The notes beneath the pieces are model-generated. The model worked only from the letters and a program-made list of their open reading frames with translations. It ran no database searches and was not told the DNA's origin. From NCBI GenBank assembly GCA_036852015.1, contig JAANDG010000555.1, positions 32,493 to 96,492 on the forward strand: DNA of 64,000 nt, in the 5' to 3' direction. Below are positions 35,101 through 43,346 of this stretch, one piece after another (position 1 is the stretch's first letter; every line of letters starts with the position of its first letter). The translations under genes and the position numbers were made by a program. Origin of the DNA: Pelodera strongyloides. Its lineage: Eukaryota; Nematoda; Chromadorea; Rhabditida; Rhabditidae.

Positions 35101-38100
35101 TTTTTTATTTTTTTTTTTTGTGTTATTATTCGTTATTATTATTATTTTTTTGTATAGGCGGCGGTTTTTTGCCGCGGTGCGGCGTGCGGTGGGAGGTGTA
35201 TCGTTGTCTGCGCCCTCCGCGACGAGAGAGTGTTTCCGAGTATTTTCCGCTAATTCTCCGAGCTCGGCCCGCGTAAAAACCTAGTAGGAAAATACTAAAA
35301 AACTTGCTGGTTTTTCCGCGGGCCGAGCTCGGAGAATTGGCGGAAAATACTCGGAAACAAAGATCATAGTATATAAGGGCTACGCTAAACACTCATCGCT
35401 CATTATATTCGCTTATCATCTCGTTCATTATATCGCCTCGCCCGTCTTCACCGCTAATAAACCCGTTATCCGATGATCGTCTCACTCTCTTGTCGCTCAG
35501 TTCCGTTGTATCAGAAAGAATACCATTGATACACAACATATTTAATTTAAGAAAAACATTAAATTTAAAAAAACGACCGTATGTAAAAAATGACCAGCGA
35601 AAAGCAATTATGCACGCAGTGTGCATAGCAGTAAAACAGGCATGCCTTTCTGTTGCACTACAAAGACAAAGTACATACTGTACACAGGCGATTCGAGCGC
35701 ATATTTTTAGCAACATATTAGCCCGGTGTGGCCCGGCATTTACACGGAGGCTGTTCTTATCTGTGTTTTCCTATACATCACTTGCCCTGAAAAATAAGAT
35801 TAAATTAATATTTACTTTAACGTGCATTTCCGCGCTTTGTTCTGCATTTTATTGGTGATTATTTATCATGTTCTTTCGATAAAAAGAAAGGAACCGAACG
35901 CTTAAAACTCATGAGCCTCCGCCTTTAAAGGGAGACGTCCACGAGAAAAAAGTTGACCTCAATTTACTTGTACAGAATGTCCGGTATTTCAGAAATATTA
36001 CCGTGAAAACCGCATTGCTTGAAGCCTAGAACTCACAGAGTTATTCCATGTCAAACAGTTCGGCCAGGTAACGTAGTCAGCAATGTCAAGATTCGTTTTT
36101 ACGGTTGATATCCGTTCATTTGCATTCTTTCTCTACATAATAATGGTCAAACGAATAAAGATCATTGCTACGTTTACAAAAAGGCGTTTCCAATACAGTA
36201 ATGCCCTAATAGCCCAAAAATTGTTTCTGGCTACGGTACCTGGCCGAACTGTTTGCCGGAGAATAACTCAGTGAGTTATAGGCTTCAAGCAAACCGTTTT
36301 CACAGTAATATTTCTGAAATTCCAGACTTTCTGTACAAATAAATTGAGGAAAACTTTTTTCTCCTCCCTTTAAATGGTCACGCCCGCCCACTTGAACGCT
36401 TGAACCTATATTTATTATTTGCCCATAATTTGTGCAAAGGGTGTTTATTATAATATATACAAATTAAGTTTCAACAGGATTCACCACCGTGAATCTTTTC
36501 AAGTTTTGCTAGAGTGTATGCAGTACGGAAAAGCAATTACATCATTATTTCCTAATTGTGTGTGTCCCGAGCCCCGAGGGCATCTCGCTATTTTCGTCTG
36601 TCCCTTATGCATATGGCTATACAGTCAGCGGTAAAATTGTAGAATACAATCCCAGTGTAGTTTAGTACCCCAAATGAAAAAATACTACCCCACAACAAAA
36701 GGGTAGCATTTTTCCAACAGAATAACGCTACCCCATCTAGTAAAATAAAAGTAGTACCCCATAGGGAAAATACTACCCCAAAGTTTGGGGTAGCATAATT
36801 ACTGATTGGGGTAGTAAAATATTTAAGTTGGGGTAGCAAAAGTTCAAGGGGAAGCCATGTTACACTGTCCGGTAATCTTTGGCGAGGCTACCCCAAACAT
36901 AAAAATTACTACCCCATGTTCCCATGTTCATACCACATTTTCGAAAAATAGCATCTAAACGTACCAGCGGAAAATAACTACCAAGTCTCAATTAATCTCC
37001 GAGATCTTGAGCGAAACTTCTAATTGTAGATGACTACCCCATTGCTGTAGATGACTACCCCACCGTTGTAGATGGCTACCCCACTGTTGTAGATGGCTAC
37101 CCCACCGTTGCAGATGGCTACCCCACCGTTGCAGATGGCTACCCCACCGTTGTAGATGGCTACTCCCCCCCCCCTGTGTTGGGGCTACGCCACCGTTGTA
37201 GATGGCTACCCCACAGTTGTAGATGGCTACGCCACCGTTGTAGATGGCTACCCTACCGTTGTAGATGGCTACCCCACCGTTGTAGACTGTTGTAGATGGC
37301 TACCCCACTGTTGTAGATGGCTACCCCACCGTTGCAGATGGCTACCCCACCGTTGCAGATGGCTACCCCACCGTTGTAGATGGCTACACCATCGTTGTAG
37401 ATGGCTAACCCCACCGTTGTAGGTGGCTACCCCACCGTTGTGGATGGCTACCCCACCGTTGTAGATGTCTACCACCACCCTTGTAAATGGCTACTCCCCC
37501 CCCCCCGTTGTAGATGGCTACGCCACCGTTGTAGATACGCCACCGTTGTAGATGGCTACGCCACCGTTGTAGATGGCTACCCCACCGTTGTAGATGGCTA
37601 ACCCACCGTTGTAGATGGCTACCCCCACCGTTGTAGATCTACCCCACCGTTGTAGATGGCTACCACCACCGTTGTAGATGGCTACCCCACCGTTGTAGAT
37701 GGCTACCCCCCACCGTTGTAGATGGCTACCCCCACCGTTGTAGATGGCTACCCCAACCGTTGTTGATAGCTACCCCCACCGTTGTAGATAGCTACCCCCA
37801 CCGTAGTAGATGGCTACCCTATTATTGTAGATGAGTACATCATTTTTACAAAGCTACCCTAGGATATTGGTGTTTATTTTACATTACTACCCCACCCTTG
37901 TAGATGACTACCCCATCGTTGTAGATGACCACCCCACCGTTGTAGATGACTACCCCACCGTTGTAGGTGACCACCCCACCGTTGTAGATGGCTTCTTGGG
38001 GTACTATTTGTCTTACTTCGAAAATAATTGGGGTAGTATTTTACATGGGGTAGTATATTTTTCCTGGAGTAGTATTTTTTTCTGGGGGTAGTCATCTACA

Positions 38101-38481
38101 ATTCTTCCACAGTGAGCTACCCTCGGGAGACGAGATAAGGAAATAAGGGTGTAATTTCTATTCTGTACTGCATATTCTCTAGCAAAACTTACTTGAAAAG
38201 CTTCGGGGGTGGTGGGCCCTTTAATAATTATCTCTTGTAAGAAAATTAGTACAATTCTGGTATCCTTGATTGCAGTCCTCCAAAACGAAAAGAGATATTT
38301 AGATTGTCTGAACGTTTGTTTGAAGTGCTGAGTTTAAACACTCAATCAATAGCTAACAATAAGAAAACATATGCAACATATCAAAATATAATAAAATATA
38401 AGAGAAACTTGATTATAGCAAAAATATAGTAAACCCACCTAACTGTGGCAATACTGCCAGTAAAAGAAGACATTCACGCAT
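20145..38481 (-). CDS. VWA-VWA-C-type lectin secreted protein, copy 2
   Basis: Seventeen exons in agreeing phase: 38439-38481, 34139-34254, 33829-33966, 32916-33001, 32177-32254, 23973-24166, 23304-23425, 22371-22436, 22148-22235, 21864-21975, 21584-21673, 21321-21394, 21116-21238, 20889-20965, 20650-20761, 20421-20500 and 20145-20300; 584 residues. Residues 1-15 (MRECLLLLAVLPQL) are a signal peptide. VWA1 holds ILVDSTTYMG, followed by a Thr/Pro-rich linker (TTTESTFPPTFQPTQQPTQ), VWA2 with LLFDGSNG, then a lectin domain with QWTWADG and NDNGGDC. Both metal-site motifs lack the full DxSxS. Introns 1 (4.2 kb) and 5 (8 kb) are packed with transposons, yet every splice site looks sound. Likely secreted glycan or pathogen recognition; no C. 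elegans orthologue is assigned. An alternative is that the huge introns prevent expression. Confidence 0.85.
22529..22972. mobile_element. TTAA-flanked palindrome (AGGGACGGGCCCATCA family)
   Basis: TTAA at both ends, arms AAAGGGACGGGCCCATCAAA and TTTGATGTGCCCGTCCCTTT, and an inner inverted block around GGTGCAATTGTTGTTC. Shares its right TTAA with the next element. Confidence 0.75.
22969..23260. mobile_element. TTAA element (GGCGGAGGCTCATGAG family), abutting
   Basis: Begins at the TTAA that ends the previous element. Left arm GGCGGAGGCTCATGAGTTTT and right arm TAAAACTCGTGAGCCTCC are inverted. The right terminal GCCTTTAA is missing, so this copy is decayed. A larger relative is at 34309-35928. 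Confidence 0.6.
23539..23910. mobile_element. TTAA-flanked element (AGGGAATATGTAGGC family)
   Basis: TTAA at 23539 and 23907; terminal arms AAAGGGAATATGTAGGCA and TGCATACATATTCCCTTT-like inverted ends. The right half, with GTAAACGCGTTTACTATGGA, is repeated at 31450-31755. Confidence 0.65.
24732..25428. mobile_element. TTAA-flanked palindrome (AGGGATAGGTTCA family)
   Basis: Outer arms TTAAAGGGATAGGTTCA at 24732 and TGAACCTATCCCTTTAA ending at 25428. A second similar left end starts at 24954 (TTAAAGGGATAGCTTCACT), suggesting a nested or rearranged copy. The inner arms (CCTACTCGGGG side and CTCTCCTACTTCAGG side) form a long imperfect hairpin around 25250. Confidence 0.6.
25478..25615. repeat. 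Cluster of CATGCATGC palindromes
   Basis: GGCATGCATGC or CATGCATGCC occurs about six times in 140 bp, with a repeated GCATGCCGCATCCA. Similar sites recur at 27820-27915. Each site is self-complementary. No gene. Confidence 0.75.
25914..26190. repeat. Near-perfect inverted repeat, about 115-bp arms
   Basis: Left arm starts AGGGCGCGTTCGGGATTGAT and the right arm ends with its complement; the inner blocks GGAACGTTTCCAAAAAGTCC and AATACAGTATGAATTAGC also pair. The centre is a short loop near 26050. Very few mismatches, so it is young or kept identical by conversion. The open frames across it are a by-product. Confidence 0.85.
26681..26842. mobile_element. TTAA-flanked GCGAAAT-CCGG palindromic element
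   Basis: TTAA at 26681 and 26839; arms AGCGAAATACTGGCCGGG and AACGGCCGGTAGTTTGCTT are inverted. Same family as 689-857 and 61444-61615. Confidence 0.65.
27947..28504. mobile_element. Terminal-inverted-repeat element with tRNA-like core, copy 1
   Basis: Ends are inverted: AGGTGACTCTAGGCCCG at 27947 and CGGGCCTAGAGTCACCT ending at 28504. Between them are GGGCACGCC-type blocks and, in the centre on the minus strand, a tRNA-like sequence. A second copy in the opposite orientation lies at 30032-30976. No protein frame. The sequence GCATTTAAGCAAATATG near 28472 is the empty version of the site invaded in copy 2. Confidence 0.75.
28191..28267 (-). tRNA. tRNA-like relic (Leu/Ser-type) in the element
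   Basis: The minus strand has a good A box (TGGCCGAGTGGTCTAAGG) and a good B box (AGTTCGATTCC) with a long variable region, as in class II tRNAs. Acceptor and T stems do not pair well, so it is a tRNA-derived promoter core or pseudogene, not a working tRNA. Confidence 0.45.
29484..29877. mobile_element. TTAA-flanked palindrome (AGGGACAGGCCCATCA family)
   Basis: TTAA at 29484 and 29874, arms GGGACAGGCCCATCAAAGTA and TTTGATGGGCCCCCTTT, and a shared subterminal TACGATACGTTCATA with its complement. A sister copy is at 30059-30455. Confidence 0.8.
30059..30455. mobile_element. TTAA element nested in the tRNA-core element
   Basis: TTAA at 30059 and 30452, same family as 29484-29877 with long near-perfect arms (CATGGAAAACTTTTTACCGA and its complement). 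Its empty target site is preserved in copy 1 of the host element. Confidence 0.85.
30661..30736 (+). tRNA. tRNA-like relic, second copy
   Basis: Plus-strand A box TGGCCGAGTGGTCTAAGG and B box AGTTCGATTCC, with the same extended variable region as 28191-28267. The stems are poor; a non-functional tRNA-derived core is the best reading. Confidence 0.45.
31036..31755. mobile_element. Composite of three TTAA-element halves
   Basis: 31036-31245 matches the left half of the 55283-55644 family (AAAGGGATCAGCTCACCTTA), 31225-31422 matches the right half of the 29484-29877 family ending TTTGATGGGCCTGT, and 31450-31755 matches the right half of 23539-23910. None has its partner half, so this is a chain of truncated or recombined elements. 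Confidence 0.6.
32340..32915. other. Intron 4 of copy 2 with a GC-rich repeated block
   Basis: This intron separates exons 32177-32254 and 32916-33001. Part of it (32570-32900) is GC-rich with repeats of GCGCGGCTGG and CTGGGGGCGCG, unlike the AT-rich surroundings. Overlapping open frames here are a consequence of GC content. Origin unknown. Confidence 0.5.
33314..33620. repeat. Imperfect inverted repeat in intron 3 of copy 2
   Basis: Arms GTTTGAAGAATTCCGGAAAA and TTTTCCGGAATTCTTCAAAC with outer AAGATGG/CCATCTT blocks. Foldback element without a coding frame. Confidence 0.7.
34309..35928. mobile_element. Large TTAA-flanked element, 1.6 kb
   Basis: TTAA at 34309 and 35925. Arms AGGAGGAGGCTCACGAGTTT and AAACTCATGAGCCTCCGCC with matching subterminal GGTTCGATTCCTTTCC. 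The interior has GAGCTCGG-rich inverted blocks (34670-34800 and 35225-35370), a T-rich tract at 35060-35150, and no transposase. It lies in intron 1 of copy 2. Confidence 0.7.
35925..36372. mobile_element. TTAA-flanked palindrome abutting both neighbours
   Basis: Same family as 17831-18297 (shared ACTTGTACAGAATGTCCGGT and CGGCCAGGTA). It shares TTAA 35925-35928 with the element to its left and TTAA 36369-36372 with the element to its right. Confidence 0.75.
36369..38224. mobile_element. TTAA-flanked element with an expanded minisatellite core
   Basis: Starts TTAAATGGTCACGCCCG and ends GGTGGGCCCTTTAA at 38224. Both ends resemble the 39231-39681 family (the AAGGGTGTTTATTATAA and GGAAATAAGGGTGTAATTTC blocks). 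The loop between the arms has been replaced or filled by GGGGTAG-rich DNA and a 21-bp minisatellite. Confidence 0.65.
37020..38000. repeat. 21-bp minisatellite (GTAGATGGCTACCCCACCGTT)
   Basis: More than thirty imperfect copies of a 21-bp unit around GATGGCTACCCCACCGTTG, with insertions of extra C and partial units. TACCCCA/TGGGGTA motifs extend on both sides (36650-37020 and 38000-38100). The open frames here only reflect the repeat. Confidence 0.9.
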
Positions 38482-38584
38482 TTTAGCTGAAAAGCTTGAG
38501 ACTTTCGTTGACAACACGTACCGCAAGTTCTGTTCTCTATATGGGTGGTTCTGTGAAGGATACAATAAAACAAATTGCGAAAGC

Positions 38585-38624
38585 TTCCTTATCTCAACGT
38601 TTTGCACATCACTCCCGGTTAATT
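38585..38624 (-). promoter_or_regulatory. Conserved upstream element of copy 2 with GATA core
   Basis: Minus strand contains GATGTGCAAAACGTTGAGAT then AAGGAA, about 105 bp before the ATG at 38481, aligning with the blocks at 19608, 39876, 55207 and 61948. Confidence 0.55.
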
Positions 38625-38850
38625 GCTAGTTTTATGTATGGAGTTCCTTTATCGTTAAAGTAATAATAGATTATTGATCAGTCCCGATAATAATTTGAAT
38701 GCTATGAAAAGAAGGCGGTTGCGTCTTTCTTGTGCGCCGTCAATAGAAGAATGGCGTCATTTGAAAGCATATTTTTAAATTCTTATATTATTGATAATGC
38801 GCCGAATATGAGCCACAACCACGGCAAAAATTTGTCACATTACATTACAT

Positions 38851-39234
38851 TTAAGGGAATGACAACGCGGTTTTGCATGTTGGGCTCAAATAAAGATTAT
38901 TTTTTGTAGGTAAGGAAAGTGAAAATAAAAATAAACAGAAGCCTTTGGATAAAAAGAAAAACAATTTCAAAGCCCTCCAAAAGATGCCTTCACTATGGAA
39001 TTTCGGTTTTTTGCTTCAAATGATCACCGTCTTTTCTAGATGGGTTGCAAAAAAAAAAGAATCTTTTTTATCGCGCGCAGTAAACAGCATATACAAAAAT
39101 GAGGGAGCAGACAGACGATAGATGCAAGCAGAAGACGCACTAAGACCGGTGCTGACGCGGGTATTTTGTTTTAAACTCGATTTTTGAGAGCGCCTGATAC
39201 AGTATCCAGGAATCTGCGTTGACGGTCCCTTTAA
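38851..39234. mobile_element. TTAA-flanked element, abutting the next
   Basis: Left end TTAAGGGAATGACAACGCG, right end GCGTTGACGGTCCCTTTAA. The interior (TGAGGGAGCAGACAGACG, GAGCCCAACATG-type blocks) matches sequences at 29020-29450 and 58971-59338. Shares TTAA 39231-39234 with the following element. Confidence 0.65.
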
Positions 39235-39681
39235 AGGGTCAGGCCCACCGATATAAACCTATATTTATTATTTGTTCATACTTTTTGTAAAGGGTGTTTG
39301 TTATAAAATATACACACTGTGTTTGAACTGGCTTCACCATTGCAAAGCTTTTCAAGTAAGTTTTCCTTACAGAGTATACAGTATGGAAAAGCAATTGCAC
39401 CCTTATTTCCTTATTGTGCGTGTCCCGGGGGCAAATCGCTCTTTTTTCTGTCCCTATGAGCCTGGCTATACAGTCGGCTACCCTCGGGACACGCACAACA
39501 AGGAAATAAGGGTGCAATTGCTTTCCCATACTGTATACTCTGTAAGGAAAGCGAACGTGAAAAGCTTCGTGATGGTAAAGCCAGCTCAAACTCAGTGTGT
39601 ATATTTTATAATAAACACCCTTTACAAAAATTACGAACAAATAATAAATATGGGTTCAAAACGGTGGGCCTGACCCTTTAA
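39231..39681. mobile_element. TTAA-flanked near-perfect palindrome
   Basis: Arms AAAGGGTCAGGCCCACCGAT and GGTGGGCCTGACCCTTTAA; the similarity of the arms runs almost to the centre (GGAAATAAGGGTGCAATTGC and its complement). The two long opposing 133-codon frames are produced by this symmetry and are not genes. Confidence 0.85.
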
Positions 39682-39726
39682 GAAATAACCCCATCTCACA
39701 GGCGGCCGTTGCTTTTCTACACTTTC

Positions 39727-39916
39727 TAGAGTAAAATACAAAGTTCACGCGTTTTAGCCGAATAAGGTTATAAACGTACCTTATTGTTAGTTGAGAGAAT
39801 GAGAGGCAATTTCTGTCCTTTACGCAATTTACGCATTCATTTTTCTGCGAAGCTCACACTGAAAATATCTCAGATTTCCTTATCTAAACATTTTGCACAT
39901 CAGTCTTCGTTAATCG
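39727..39916 (-). pseudogene. Relic first exon and promoter of another VWA-lectin copy
   Basis: The minus strand at 39752 reads ACG CGT GAA CTT TGT, aligning with the ATG CGT GAA signal-peptide exon of the family but with ATG changed to ACG and a TAG after about nine codons. Upstream, 39876-39916 carries the same GATA-containing block as the intact copies. The remaining exons are absent: 39681 leftward is transposon and then copy 2. Confidence 0.65.
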
Positions 39917-40391
39917 CCGGCTTTAATTTCTTTTTAAGCGTTGCCTAAAACTAGGGACCGGAAGTCATTTTTTAGAAATTGTTAATATGTAATCAGTTAA
40001 TTAGAATTCTTCATGACTTTCGAGCAATGAAGTTAAAACTGCGCGCCGCAGCTCTACTCTGTTAATCTCCGACCCAATGCGCGCCCAAATTATGGCTTTC
40101 GACCCCACCGCCGACGCTAAATATGACTGAAATTCGCAGTGCCGACCCTTTAGCAGTACAAATAGTGTAGCAGTACAGTAGGAAGCAACAGTGAACGCAT
40201 GCCCGGCCAAACTGACCCAAGTCTGACCCAGGTCCGACCCAACTGGCGCGCTTGCAGCTCTCCCGCATGCACATCGCAGTTTTCACGATGATTTTTTCAA
40301 TATTTTTTGAAGATTCTGCACTTTCTGTTTTTTTTTCTAATTTGTTTCTATTTCCTTTATTATTTCCTCTATTAACTTATTGCTATCACAG

Positions 40392-40719
40392 GTACCATTG
40401 CTTCACTTACTGGTGCGCGTTCAAGCAAGCAAACAAACGGAAGGAAACACGATAAAGTAAGTTTATGATGTGGTAAGAGTAGGGTTCTCATCGGTCACTA
40501 TCGATAGACTCAGCTCAGCCATAGAAGTATATGTTACTAATAGTTTGTAATCTTCGCAGAATGACGCAGAAGTATTATATTTTCATTAACTATTTAATTT
40601 AATACATTTAGACACTGGTGGTAAGCTCCATGGAAGTTCACAACATCAAAGATGCATTCTGCTGCCTGATACTGGACAATGGAAGATTCGCTAAAACTCC
40701 GTCAAATTTGAATGTTTAG
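40392..40719 (+). CDS. Two-exon 3' gene fragment inside the hAT element
   Basis: Exons 40392-40456 and 40612-40719 join in phase across a 155-nt intron with a good donor (AAA/GTAAGT) and acceptor (CATTTAG). They read TIASLTGARSSKQTNGRKHD, then MEVHNIKDAFCCLILDNGRF, and stop at 40719; AATAAA follows at 40746. The first exon has an acceptor (TATCACAG), so a 5' exon is expected, but none was identified. I do not recognise the product. It could be a remnant transposase end or a captured host gene. Confidence 0.4.
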
Positions 40720-40745
40720 TCATATACTGTGTATGTATTATTCGC

Positions 40746-40751
40746 AATAAA
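40746..40751 (+). terminator. Polyadenylation signal after the hAT-internal exons
   Basis: AATAAA 27 nt after the stop codon at 40717-40719. Confidence 0.5.
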
Positions 40752-41426
40752 CATTTCCTCCCGTTATGTAGTGTAATTTATGGGCTACACTTCTGTACAA
40801 ATTACGGTGGTGCCGACCCCAAACCGTGGTGGTGCCGACCCAACTCCGACTCCAAACAGTGGTTTTGCCGATCCAACTCCCACGCCTTTTTCAAATTTTT
40901 CGACCCGGGGCGGAAACTAGGACCGCCCAGAGTCGGACTTCGCTTTAGTTGGGTCGGCACTTTGGGTCGAAGAGGAACATAGTATAGCAAAGCGTGACGG
41001 GAAAAGAACAAAGCGCGCGACAGAGAAGACAGAGTAAGTCTGCCTCTGGCTGTCTGCACAACAAGAAAGAGCGTTTCAAGCGTGAAACATCAAAATAATT
41101 CACTAGAAAATGGCAAGGAAAGTACGTAAATGGCTCAATCGAAGATATTCACAACTTCTTATTAATACAATTTGTCACCAACACAAAGAACTGTCCATAT
41201 TATCAATCCTTCTTCTAAAAACTTCATACACAGCAACAAACGCAAATAATGGGGACAAAAGCAAGGAAAACATTTATTTATAACATTTATAGATAAAAAT
41301 TATGAAATCTGCTGCTAAGATTAACTATAATATCACTTTAAATCATGGAATTTCGTTTGTTATGGACATAATTGGGTACTGTATTGTATTACTGAATCTC
41401 AAAGTGGGCGGGGCTTCCGGTCCCTA

Positions 41427-42177
41427 CCTAAAACCATTATTGTTCATCGTGACGAATTTCGCGGTGACATTTAATCATTTAATGGTCTAAATTATCTAAA
41501 TGAGCTGATGACGACAATAAAGTGCACCGGTTAGTGAACGTCAAAATGTGTATTCAGCAAATTTATACTGACCATTAGCACCTTACTATTCGTCAGAGTT
41601 CATATATACAGTTTCTTGAATATTTTTTTGAATGTTTTTTGAATAACTATGGCGCTAGATGACTCGTTGACGACTAGTCTTCTGGTCAAAGGGTGGTCTC
41701 CAGTTAGTAGCTTTAGCTGCGAGCCGTCGAGACCCCTCTTGTTTGGAGCTTTCTGTTTCGGCTTTTTTATTCTGCCGCTTGTTCCTTTTTTTCGGTTTTC
41801 CGCTTTTGCGGGCGCGGATTCAGCGGGTCTGTATCGGATTCGGCGGTTCGGCCGCGGATTCTGCCTTTATTGCGGTTTTTTGTTCCTTGTTTTTACTTTT
41901 GTTCCTTTTTTTCTTTTCTTTTTTTGTCAATCTTTTTTTGATTTTGTTCTTTTTTTTTCGGTTTAGACCGGTTTTGTTCCTTTTTTTCGACTTTCGCTGT
42001 TCCTTTTTTTCGGTTGGCATTTTTTCAAAACTAAAAAAGTAAAAACACAAAAGTAAAAACATACAAAAGTAAAAAAAAAATAAAATTGTAAAATAGCATA
42101 AGTATTCATTTTCCAGTCCTTTAAAAATCGCTCACGGAACAGACAATATTTTGTTTTATTAATCCACAAGTGAAAGA
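41427..42177. other. Intergenic stretch with T-rich repeats
   Basis: After the hAT target duplication comes unremarkable sequence, then 41780-42020 with many TTCCTTTTTTTCG-like units. ORFs across it come from T-richness. No gene. Confidence 0.6.
42155..42160 (-). terminator. Polyadenylation signal of the copy 3 remnant
   Basis: TTTATT on the plus strand, AATAAA on the minus strand, about 20 nt after the TAA at 42178. Confidence 0.45.
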
Positions 42178-43222
42178 TTAAAACTGTGTACAGAATACTT
42201 CGGTTGAGCACGGGGTGGCCTGACACGAGTAAAGATAAGGCAATTTGCACTGAGCCGAGTCGAATTCGGTCTTGAAGCCTTTGACGCGAGTTAGGGTAGC
42301 ACAATCTCCACCATTGTCATTGATAACACCAGTCTAAAAAATTCTTTAAGTAACTAGCAATAGGGCAAAAGCCACATCTGCAAAAGATAATCTCGAAACC
42401 TAATAATATGTGCCTTTGTTATTTTATGCAAATGTAGTTGTAGTTATAGTAGGTAGAGCAGAAATGTAGAAACCACTTACAAATGGAGTTCCATTAACCC
42501 ATTTCCATTGACCATGAGATTTCTAAAGACCAACATAGACTGGTTCTTTGCCGGTCACGTTTAAATTTGAGTAAATGAACAGATGAAAACCAGAGTTACG
42601 TGTTTTTTCTAACCTTATTATAGTGCTCGCTCAGACCTCATAAAAGTTCCATAATTTTACTCGTAACTAAAAACTAGACACTCATTTGTACCTTTGCTAA
42701 CGAATATCTTCTGTGCAGGTGTGACCACCGTGGACAGTTTTCCCTGATGTTCCCTTGAACAATAATTCTTGGCCAGTTGATTGGTCGCTTCCAAAGTCGA
42801 TGTCTTAAAATTCAATAGAATATTAAATGAAGACCGCTAAAAACAAAGTTATTGCGTTTTTATAGAGTCGATTTGAGTACAATTCCGATTATTCTACTAA
42901 TATATGTGCTGGCTTCACCTGGTAACATCCATCATTCGGGTCCCCACGTTGGGTTGTTGAGTCAGCAGTATATGAAGTTGGGCAGAAACAATTTGCTGAA
43001 ATTTGCAAAACTGCTTGTTATATGACTTTCCATTTTTTTTTGCTCGTTTTTGCGTTGCAGAAAAGATCGAAAGGAGGCAAATAGACAATGTTGATAACAT
43101 GTATACGATAAGTGGTAAAATAATGGCTTTGAAGTATATACTGACCACTGCAGATGAGGTCGGCCAAGTCGTGTACTTTAGCAACGTTTTTCGACGAATC
43201 GATGTAATACTCAGGTGATGCA

Positions 43223-43346
43223 ATTTCCTTCAATTCCAGAGCGACATTCCCGTTCGAGTCACCGAGTGCTGAAATAAACAGTTGAAATACAGAGAGGCAT
43301 CTTATGCACAATATTAAAAAGTCGAAAATGTATATCATCTTACCGA
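43223..43346. repeat. Left copy of a 124-bp host duplication around Helitron C
   Basis: Covers part of one VWA2 exon, its short intron and the last 3 nt of the upstream exon. It is about 93% identical to 44960-45082, both ending ATCTTACCGA. Confidence 0.8.

Larger units (their letters stand above)
39952..41426. mobile_element. hAT-like transposon, 1475 bp
   Basis: Terminal inverted repeats TAGGGACCGGAAG (left) and CTTCCGGTCCCTA (right) are flanked by a perfect 8-bp direct repeat CCTAAAAC (39944-39951 and 41427-41434). An 8-bp target duplication with TAGGG ends is the hallmark of the hAT superfamily. No transposase was recognised. It contains two plus-strand spliced exons and repeated CCGACCCAACT-type sequences. 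Confidence 0.8.

Noticed and set aside
37156..37601. ORFs rich in VVDGYPT and HRCRWLP repeats
   Set aside because: Pure translation of the 21-bp minisatellite; the frame is not kept through the unit insertions.
39239..39673. Two overlapping 133-codon ORFs on opposite strands
   Set aside because: They are mirror images created by the long palindrome of the 39231-39681 element; no splice or homology support.
41649..42304. Several 80-113 codon ORFs rich in Phe or Lys
   Set aside because: Produced by the T-rich TTCCTTTTTTTCG repeats and their complement.
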